Assembly (NCBI GenBank): GCA_016763875.1
Contig: JAESSZ010000247.1
Coordinates: 1 to 5,294, forward strand
Direction of reading: 5' to 3'
Source of the DNA: Nannocystaceae bacterium
GTDB lineage: Bacteria; Myxococcota_A; Polyangia; Nannocystales; Nannocystaceae
Length of the DNA stretch: 5,294 bases
Shown: positions 1-5,210 of the stretch, in pieces
Position numbering within the stretch: position 1 is the stretch's first letter
Layout: each line of letters begins with the position of its first letter
The notes under the pieces: generated by a model
The model's database searches: none
What the model was told of the DNA's origin: nothing
Seen by the model: only the letters and a program-made list of their open reading frames with translations
Translations under genes and position numbers: made by a program

Positions 1-1
1 G

Positions 2-481
2 GACGAACCGCCCGCGGGGTGCGGGGCGTTGCTTCGGGTCGAAGCCGTACCGCTTGTCCCTGCGGGCGGCGCCGCGGCATCCCCGACCGTGCCCCCTGTG
101 CCTACCGCGGTTCGAACGCCGGAGAAACTCGCCGACGAGCGACGTGCGCGTCGACGTGTCGCCGCCTGGCGCGGTACTGCGATGGCATCGGGCGTGCTTT
201 CTGCAGTTGCGTTTGGCGGGGTGGTCGGCGGCGGTGTGATGCTGGGGCAGTACAACAGCGATACCTTCGACGACGGTGAGCCTACAAATGCAGATCGATC
301 GAAACGCAGCACCGGAACCAAGCTGATCATCGGGTCGCTGGCTGGTGTTCTCGGATTCGGCGCGCTGGCCATCGCGGCCGGTCGGGCGTCTCGCCATGCG
401 CGTGCGGATCTCCGCACCGCTCGACTCTCGGCGGCGATAAGCCCCAGCTTCTCTGGAATCACTATCGCGGGTCGCTTCTAA
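2..481 (+). CDS. C-terminal part of a two-helix membrane protein (5' end outside window)
   Basis: The reading frame is open to the left edge and ends at TAA (479-481), so this is most likely the 3' end of a longer gene; the first possible start inside the window, a TTG at 29, has nothing to recommend it. What is visible is a Pro/Ala/Val-rich stretch, then a basic segment (ERRARRRVAAWRG, about 137-174), a first Gly/Ala/Val-rich hydrophobic segment (about 175-250), a polar acidic loop with SDTFDDGEP, a second hydrophobic segment beginning KLIIGSLAGVLGF (about 320-380), a basic stretch, and a tail ending in SGITIAGRF. From memory, many large myxobacterial proteins with TPR or PEGA-type N-terminal parts end with this arrangement: basic linker, two helices, and a short tail closing in GRF. 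That suggests an envelope protein, but the defining N-terminal domain is missing, so no function is assigned. It converges on the TetR gene, with 30 bp between stop codons. Confidence 0.75.
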   Translation, partial: DEPPAGCGALLRVEAVPLVPAGGAAASPTVPPVPTAVRTPEKLADERRARRRVAAWRGTAMASGVLSAVAFGGVVGGGVMLGQYNSDTFDDGEPTNADRSKRSTGTKLIIGSLAGVLGFGALAIAAGRASRHARADLRTARLSAAISPSFSGITIAGRF

Positions 482-511
482 GCGCGGCGTTCCCAGCGAG
501 GCGGACCGAGT

Positions 512-1099
512 CTAAGCAGACGGGGTGGTCCAAGCGTCCAACGCGGTTCGCAGCGCCGCCGCGATGTCGGTCTGCGGATCGATCATCCGATGAAGGATGA
601 GTCCATCCAGCAACGCCGCGACGGCCACCCCGAGCGATTTCGGATCGGTGCCGGGGGCAAACGCGCCTTGCTTGGCGGCCGACTCAACCGCGTGCGCGGC
701 GAAGTGTCTGAATGCGTCGAGGTGCACGCGCACCGCGGCCGCCAATTCAGGATCCCGACCGGCATGCAGCGTTGCTTCAAACAGCACACGAATCTGTGGG
801 CTCTCGCCGTGGACGTCGATGAACTCGAGCGCCAGCTTGCGCAGGCCGGCCCAAGCAACGCGAGGCGGCGGCGCCTCAGCATCGCTCAGCTCCAGCATCG
901 CGCGGTCCAGGGCGGCGATCAGAAGTTGGTCTTTGGACCGAAAATGGTAGTTGATCAGGGCGAGATTAACGCCCGCGTGGTCGGCGATCGCTCGGCTCGT
1001 GGCCGCCGCCCACCCCCGCTCAGCCACCACTTCCCGTGCGGATGCGAGCAGCCGATCGCGAGTGAGAGCCGCTCCTGTGGCAGATCTCGGTCGCGACAC
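512..1099 (-). CDS. TetR-family transcriptional repressor
   Basis: A 195-residue DNA-binding regulator, normal TetR length. The N-terminal DNA-binding domain (about residues 12-59) has the expected helix LTRDRLLASAREVVAERG and the helix-turn-helix ATSRAIADHAGVNLALINYHF followed by SKDQLL; the NYHF variant of the usual YYHF is shared with several TetR subgroups. The C-terminal ligand-binding and dimerisation half ends with LLDGLILHRMIDP, a pattern I associate with the BetI-like C-terminal class, but the ligand cannot be read from sequence. The start chosen is GTG at 1097-1099, giving MSRPRSATG, a typical short N-terminal arm. The frame stays open to a TTG at 1133-1135, but that codon lies inside the predicted operator and would add 12 atypical residues. 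No clear Shine-Dalgarno sequence precedes the GTG. The gene is divergent from the repeat protein at 1237, with the palindrome at 1115-1143 between them, so autorepression is likely and control of the neighbour is possible. Confidence 0.96.
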   Translation of the reverse strand: MSRPRSATGAALTRDRLLASAREVVAERGWAAATSRAIADHAGVNLALINYHFRSKDQLLIAALDRAMLELSDAEAPPPRVAWAGLRKLALEFIDVHGESPQIRVLFEATLHAGRDPELAAAVRVHLDAFRHFAAHAVESAAKQGAFAPGTDPKSLGVAVAALLDGLILHRMIDPQTDIAAALRTALDAWTTPSA

Positions 1100-1103
1100 G
1101 GCA

Positions 1104-1131
1104 GTGACTTTGGATTGAACACTCGTATAAA
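1104..1131 (+). promoter_or_regulatory. Possible promoter reading toward the repeat-protein gene
   Basis: GTGACT (1104-1109, four of six matches to TTGACA) is followed after 16 bp by TATAAA (1126-1131, five of six matches to TATAAT). The -10 lies inside the inverted repeat, so a repressor bound there would cover it. Transcription would begin near 1138 and leave a leader of about 100 nt before the GTG at 1237. That leader (1144-1236) shows no riboswitch-like or other clear structure. Myxobacterial promoters often diverge from the sigma-70 consensus, so this is only a candidate. No comparably spaced element was found for the - strand. Confidence 0.25.
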
Positions 1132-1143
1132 TCAAGTGTTCAA
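1115..1143. promoter_or_regulatory. Probable TetR operator (perfect 9-bp inverted repeat)
   Basis: The arms TTGAACACT (1115-1123) and AGTGTTCAA (1135-1143) are exact reverse complements separated by 11 bp, with a further symmetric pair inside (G1125/C1133). The arm centres are 20 bp apart, about two helical turns, which suits a dimeric TetR protein or a pair of dimers. The AT-rich spacer TATAAAT (1126-1132) resembles a -10 element, so a bound repressor would block promoter opening. The site lies 16 bp upstream of the preferred repressor start and 94 bp upstream of the divergent gene. The perfect symmetry and position are seen directly; the regulator that binds is inferred. Confidence 0.75.
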
Positions 1144-1236
1144 AGCCCGCTCTCGTCTCTTGCGGCAGGTGTTCGTCAAAGTCGCCTGGCGCAGCAAGGT
1201 CTTGTACCGTTTGGCCGCTGACGAGAACGCGCGCCC

Positions 1237-2727
1237 GTGAAGATCCAACTCACGTCGACTAGGTCGCGGTTCATCGTGGGCGAGTCCTTTGGGGTCCATG
1301 TCCGTCTCGTCAACGACGGTGCGCACTCGGTGGTGACTCCCGACCCGTTCAGTGCACAGAACCCTCAGCCGACCTATTCGGTGCAGGGACCTTCGTACTT
1401 GCTGACCAAGGTCACCAGTGCGTTGGCGGGGGCGATGCCTGGCCACACGCGACCGCCTGTGGGCGCACCGGTTGCGACCGTCACGCTCGTACCCGGCGAA
1501 GTTCTCGAGGGAGATGTGCCGCTATCGAGTTGGTTGGATCTCCAAGAACCGGGGACGTACGAAATAGTCGCTGCGGTGGAGTACGAAGGGCGTATCGCGA
1601 TCTCACCCAAGATCGTCCTCGACATTGACGGGATGCAGGCGCAAGGCGTGTCGATTGGCGTGGATGAGGGGGCGAACTTCGCCTCTTCGATGACGGCGTC
1701 CTTCGTGCAACGCGGTGACGTGGATCGGTCGATTTACGATGTGGTGCTGCGCGAGCACGATCCCGAGTCTGGCCGCATGGTTCCTGAAGGAATGTCGCAC
1801 CGCCGCGATCTCGATCCTCCTGCCGATTGCGTGCATGTGCCCTGGGGCAATCGCGCTCGAACGGAGGCGTCGTCGTCTTGGCGGTTCTGGGTGACCTCGG
1901 AGGCTGGCGTTTCCAAACTACGGGTTGCGGACTCGCCTTCGGGCGAGCCGGTGAACACGGCACTGGCGCGCGACACTCAGCTGCTATTGCCTGCGTTCGC
2001 CGACGCCGACGATACGCTCGACGTGCCGCTGTTGACCGACAACGGAAGAGTCGTCGAGGTCGCTCGTTTTCGCGGTGGTTCGCCCCCCAGACCACCCAAG
2101 GCCGCATCTGTCTGGCGAAGCAAGCCGACGTCCCGCGTGCTCAATGCACGACTGGCGCTGGGGAGTCCAGCCGGAGGGAACGCTCGTCGGCTAGTGGCAC
2201 TCGAGGAGCGCGACGGTACGCTGACCGTCTCGCACTACTGGGTCGATGGTCCCAGTACACCGACGATGAGTCAGCCCGTCTCGGGCGGACAGTTTCTGTC
2301 CGGAGCACCGATGGCGGTCCGCGTGACCTCAGACGGGACCACGCGCTGCCGCTTCTTGTTGTGCACCCACGGTCGCGCATGGCGCGTCTACATGGCGAGT
2401 CTGGACTTCGATGCGGAGGGAAAACTGACAGGCCCGGGCGCGATCGAAACCCTGGTCTCACGAAAGTCTGCGATGCCCGCCGCGGCGATCGAGTTCCCAC
2501 TGCACAGTCGCGACGACACCGATGTCGCCTGGGTTCTTACGGACTATGACGGGTCGTATGTGTGGGGGCGCGGGGGACAAAAGGCTATCAAGGGCCAAGT
2601 GAGGGCGCCCTTGGTCATGCCATTGCAACTTCGACCGCTCGCGTTGGTGACGTACCTCTGCACGCTCCAGCCCGGCCAGCTGCCGGACCTGGTGGCGTTG
2701 GAGGGTGGTGGCGTTGGAGGCGGCTGA
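1237..2727 (+). CDS. Unrecognised protein: Ig-like N-terminal domain plus propeller-like repeats
   Basis: 496 residues, no signal peptide, so probably cytoplasmic; I do not recognise a family. GTG at 1237 is the first possible start after an in-frame stop at 1219-1221 and gives MKIQLTSTRSRF; no strong ribosome-binding site precedes it. Residues 1-130 look like a beta-sandwich: VRLVNDG, then LVPGEVL, then EPGTYEIVAAVEYEG and a final strand, the order seen in Ig-like or BsuPI-like domains. Residues from about 150 onward carry repeating strand-turn-strand units, clearest around residues 262 (DVPLLTDNGRVVEV), 317 (RRLVALEERDGTLTVSHYW), 372 (RFLLCTHGRAWRVYMASL), 429 (DVAWVLTDYDGSYVWGR) and 484 (DLVALEG). 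This spacing of 55-57 residues suggests beta-propeller blades; weaker units sit near 167 and 215. The last unit breaks off into GGGVGGG where the DNA carries a 16-bp tandem duplication, so the C terminus may be frameshifted. Divergent from the TetR gene and possibly controlled by it; its stop is 6 bp from the stop of the convergent lipoprotein gene. Confidence 0.88.
   Translation: MKIQLTSTRSRFIVGESFGVHVRLVNDGAHSVVTPDPFSAQNPQPTYSVQGPSYLLTKVTSALAGAMPGHTRPPVGAPVATVTLVPGEVLEGDVPLSSWLDLQEPGTYEIVAAVEYEGRIAISPKIVLDIDGMQAQGVSIGVDEGANFASSMTASFVQRGDVDRSIYDVVLREHDPESGRMVPEGMSHRRDLDPPADCVHVPWGNRARTEASSSWRFWVTSEAGVSKLRVADSPSGEPVNTALARDTQLLLPAFADADDTLDVPLLTDNGRVVEVARFRGGSPPRPPKAASVWRSKPTSRVLNARLALGSPAGGNARRLVALEERDGTLTVSHYWVDGPSTPTMSQPVSGGQFLSGAPMAVRVTSDGTTRCRFLLCTHGRAWRVYMASLDFDAEGKLTGPGAIETLVSRKSAMPAAAIEFPLHSRDDTDVAWVLTDYDGSYVWGRGGQKAIKGQVRAPLVMPLQLRPLALVTYLCTLQPGQLPDLVALEGGGVGGG
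2691..2722 (+). repeat. 16-bp tandem duplication at the 3' end of the repeat-protein gene
   Basis: GGTGGCGTTGGAGG occurs at 2691-2704 and again at 2707-2720, giving two adjacent 16-bp units that match at 14 of 16 positions. Sixteen is not a multiple of three, so the copies are read in different frames: the first as VALEG, the second as GGVGGG, followed at once by TGA. The block also contains nine runs of two or three G on the + strand. The repeat is seen directly; that it arose by slippage and changed the protein end is inference. Confidence 0.8.
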
Positions 2728-2733
2728 GGGCCG

Positions 2734-3786
2734 CTATCGCGCCGTGAACTCGATGGTGTTCAGGGCCCGGATAGTGGTCGCCGCAACCTCTGTGTAGTTG
2801 CAGGGCGAGCCGTCTTCGCACAGCCCGGACATGTCGCACAGGTCCGCGGTGCAGCCACGCGCACCGGTGTTGGTGATCCCGGTGATCGAGGTCTGACCCT
2901 GCGCACGTTCGTCGAAGGCCCCTTCGCCGTTCATGTCGAGGTAGCCGACTAAGATTCCGCCCGTTGCTTCTTCGAAGCCGACAGAGAAGGTCAGGTCGCT
3001 GGCGGAGTCGGGGTTGCATACGCCCGAGCCGTCCTCGAAGCAGACGCTGTCCCACGTGACCCAGAGGATTCTGTCCGGTTCCGAACCCTCCACAGCGACG
3101 CAAACGCCACTTGCACTGGTTTGTAGTGCATCCCAGAACGCGACGACTCCGAGGCCAGGTACACCGTCTTCGCCCAGCGAGTGAGGAACGCCAACGTCGG
3201 ACTGCAGGGCACCGGGTGGTGAGTCGCCCAGGGTCAGGTAACCGTTGTCCCCGATCCAAAGCGTGGACCGCGGCTCGCCGTAAAGACAGATGTCGAACGG
3301 GAGCGGCGTGATGGGGGATTGGACCTCGACTTCGTTGGCACCCTCCGTCAGTACTGTTCCCGAGACGGCCGACGGTAGATCGCAAGCGTTGCGCACTACG
3401 GCGATGCTCTCTGCCCAGGAATACCCGCTGACCGGATCGCACGGGCCCTCGACACCGGTGTCGCTGGAAGAGCCGGTCTCGGTTCCCGCCGCTGTCCCGG
3501 TCTCGCTGTCCTCGCCTTCGTCGGGCGCATCGGTGCCCGTGCCGTCGCTGTCGCCGGGTCCGGTCGCGACCCCTACGTCCATCCGAGGCGTCGCGACTTC
3601 GTCGGTCTCAACGCAGACGTCGACCTCGCATGCGAACTCACTCCCGAGAAACTCGCAGTCCGCGTCGGCAACGCATTGGACCGGACTGGCGTCGAGCACA
3701 AGGCTGCAGCCGCTGGCCAGGAGCGGCAGTGTTATCCCGATAGCGCGGAGCCACGAGGACGCCGCGAGGTTGTGTGTCATCGCCAT
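2734..3786 (-). CDS. Surface lipoprotein with acidic linker and a beta-sandwich domain
   Basis: 350 residues. The N terminus is a lipoprotein signal with lipobox LLASGC (lipidated Cys27; +2 is Ser, which does not suggest inner-membrane retention). Next is a small Cys module (residues 38-58, CVADADCEFLG with Cys at 38, 44, 53, 58), then a disordered acidic linker (about 61-115) rich in Thr, Ser, Gly, Asp and Glu (SETGTAAGTETGSSSDTG). Residues 155-350 form one folded domain. Its landmarks are PLPFDICLYG, LWIGDNGYLTLG, LGVVAFWDAL, PDRILWVTWDSV, LTFSVGFEEATGGILVGY and ITGITNTG. They follow an exported beta-sandwich domain I know from pattern (SSNGFLTF, IAPFWDDL, NRFVVEW, FQVILYE, VGIQN), which resembles the nidogen-like fold. 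It has extra Cys, including a cluster at 312-329. Role: probable cell-surface display, adhesion or binding; no catalytic site is visible. Two ATGs are possible, 3786 and 3780; the second overlaps the upstream TGA as ATGA, while the first has an AAGG about 11 nt upstream. Last gene of the operon. Confidence 0.92.
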   Translation of the reverse strand: MAMTHNLAASSWLRAIGITLPLLASGCSLVLDASPVQCVADADCEFLGSEFACEVDVCVETDEVATPRMDVGVATGPGDSDGTGTDAPDEGEDSETGTAAGTETGSSSDTGVEGPCDPVSGYSWAESIAVVRNACDLPSAVSGTVLTEGANEVEVQSPITPLPFDICLYGEPRSTLWIGDNGYLTLGDSPPGALQSDVGVPHSLGEDGVPGLGVVAFWDALQTSASGVCVAVEGSEPDRILWVTWDSVCFEDGSGVCNPDSASDLTFSVGFEEATGGILVGYLDMNGEGAFDERAQGQTSITGITNTGARGCTADLCDMSGLCEDGSPCNYTEVAATTIRALNTIEFTAR

Positions 3787-5210
3787 TCTGGGGTGACCTT
3801 GAGAGGCAGTGTTTGGATGATGGGGCCCGGGAATCCAAACGCTTCATCGAGACTAATGTCGTTCACGGGGTCGACGATGATCAAGCGCAGGGGATCAACT
3901 TCGGGAAGACAGCCAAGGAGGGCTACCGTCGAGATGAAAAAATCTTTCTGCACCGAGGTGTCGCCTTCGACGGCCCACTCGCCATCGGCCGGAAAGCAGG
4001 GAACGGTTGCCCCGCCTGCCCCCATGCATTCGCCAAGGAGCGTCTCCGGGTTCCAGTCACAGGCCTCACCGGGCGCGCAGATGTTGGGCAGCGTGACAAC
4101 CGGGCCCGTCTTTGAGCCCGCGTTCCCGCAGGTGCCGCTTGCACAGTCTCCGTCCGACTGACACGGCATGCTTTCATCGTCGGAGCACACGCCGCACCAA
4201 CACTGCAGGGCCTCGGCCCCAGGAAAGGTGCAGTTGGGGCGAGTGGCGTCCATCTCCCAGCGCACTCCTCCGGTGCCCATGCCGTGCAGCGGTAGCGCGA
4301 AGTCGATGACGTTGGGCGTCCAGGCGCAGTCGAAACTGAGTGCGCCGTTGGGGCTGATGGTCGCCACGTCACAGTCATCGCCTGAGTCGGCGCACGTTCC
4401 GTCCTTCACGCCGTCGTCGGGCGTCGTGTCGCCCACGCAGACTTCGCTGAATCCGGGCCCCAGCGGCACGCGCGTGTTGAGCACCTCGAAGTCGAAGTCG
4501 CCGGTCGCGAGGTTGACCACTCCCTGTGCACCGTCGTCGTAGGTCGTGTTGAACGCCGCCATCTGATCGCGACTGAGCTTGGCGGCGTAGGCTGCGGTCC
4601 ACGACGTTGTGCGTTGGACCGGCGGTTGGAACATGATCTGGCAGGCATCTTCGACGCCGTCGCAGTCCGCGTCCGTCTCGCATTGTTGCGGGAACATGTT
4701 CAGGCAGCGCCGCGGATCGTTGGGGATGTCTGGTGTGTTCTCAACCGGCCCGCGGAATCGGCAGCGTCGGCAGTCGTCATCGCAGTCGAACAGCTCGTAG
4801 CTGACCGCCATGCCGTCGACGGGGTCAGCGCCATGTCCTTGGCTTGTCCAGCCGAACGAGAGGTGGACCAGACTGGCGATGCGCTCGGTGCGAATGTGGC
4901 TTGGACACTCGACGACCTCTTCTCCGGTTTCGCTGTCGGCCGCAGTTGGGCCTTCGCTTCTGCTGGTGCCGGGTGCGGCGGTTTCCGAGGACCCAGCGCC
5001 ACTGGTGGTGGTCCCGGTCTCGGGGTCACTCCGCGTCGTGTCTCCGCCGCTGTCCGTGGACTCGGCAGCCTGTGGGCCCGAGTCGTCGCTTGAGCAAGCT
5101 GCGGCAGCAAGCATTACGAGCAGCGCGCCGCCCTGAACCTGGGCGATTGAATGGCCTACAGACCCTCTAAGAAAGTTGAATCCGGTGCGACGTCGCGTCA
5201 TGGCAGCCAT
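3777..5210 (-). CDS. Cys-rich exported lipoprotein, myxobacterial type
   Basis: 477 residues. A basic N terminus (TRRR) leads to a hydrophobic stretch, GGALLVMLAAAAC, with lipidation expected at Cys39. An acidic Ser/Thr/Gly/Asp/Glu linker covers about 40-100. The remainder has 24 Cys and no enzyme motif. Landmarks are LSFGWTSQGHGADP (117-130), CDDDCRRCRFRGPV (143-156), RRC then CETDADCDGVEDAC (177-190), the FQPPV segment, NLATGDFDFEVLNTRVPLG (233-251), CVGDTTPDDGVKDGTC (258-273), LQCWCGVC (335-342), CQSDGDCASGTC (350-361) and GFPGP near the C terminus (459-463). From memory this order (GWTGxxHN, CGVCxxxGP, RRC, CxxDxDC, FGPP, CxGDxxxNDGxxDGTC, CxCDxC, GLPGPGxxxLP) recurs in unnamed secreted proteins of myxobacteria and related environmental genomes. 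Function unknown; probably a disulfide-stabilised surface domain. ATG at 5210 has GGAAA six to seven bases upstream; the in-frame ATG at 5201 overlaps an upstream stop as ATGA. The 3' end overlaps the next lipoprotein gene by 4 or 10 nt. Confidence 0.93.
   Translation of the reverse strand: MAAMTRRRTGFNFLRGSVGHSIAQVQGGALLVMLAAAACSSDDSGPQAAESTDSGGDTTRSDPETGTTTSGAGSSETAAPGTSRSEGPTAADSETGEEVVECPSHIRTERIASLVHLSFGWTSQGHGADPVDGMAVSYELFDCDDDCRRCRFRGPVENTPDIPNDPRRCLNMFPQQCETDADCDGVEDACQIMFQPPVQRTTSWTAAYAAKLSRDQMAAFNTTYDDGAQGVVNLATGDFDFEVLNTRVPLGPGFSEVCVGDTTPDDGVKDGTCADSGDDCDVATISPNGALSFDCAWTPNVIDFALPLHGMGTGGVRWEMDATRPNCTFPGAEALQCWCGVCSDDESMPCQSDGDCASGTCGNAGSKTGPVVTLPNICAPGEACDWNPETLLGECMGAGGATVPCFPADGEWAVEGDTSVQKDFFISTVALLGCLPEVDPLRLIIVDPVNDISLDEAFGFPGPIIQTLPLKVTPEWR

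Noticed and set aside
482..530. Possible terminator hairpin GTCT-AAGC-AGAC between the convergent gene 1 and TetR gene.
   Set aside because: The stem is only 4 bp, flanking bases do not pair well, and there is no T run. It also overlaps the last TetR codons.
576..595. Short inverted repeat CGGAT-CGATC-ATCCG, and the palindrome GTCGATCGAC at 5222-5231.
   Set aside because: Both lie inside coding sequence and are short CGATCG-rich palindromes that are common by chance in GC-rich genomes.
590..1240. Long + strand open frame (216 codons) antisense to the TetR gene.
   Set aside because: It is the shadow of a GC-rich gene: Arg/Gln-rich, no recognisable domain, while the opposite strand encodes an unmistakable TetR protein.
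1481..2107. 208-codon - strand open frame opposite the repeat-protein gene.
   Set aside because: The product is Arg/Pro-rich and disordered with no domain, as expected for a GC-rich shadow frame; the + strand frame has regular beta-strand patterning and covers the whole interval.
2615..3442. 275-codon - strand open frame overlapping the beta-sandwich lipoprotein in another frame.
   Set aside because: Arg-rich and without any signal or domain; the overlapping frame has a lipobox and domain landmarks.
5195..5201. Possible twin-arginine signal in the Cys-rich lipoprotein (TRRR).
   Set aside because: The residues after the arginines (TGFNFLRG) do not follow the RRxFL pattern, so an ordinary Sec lipoprotein signal is more likely.
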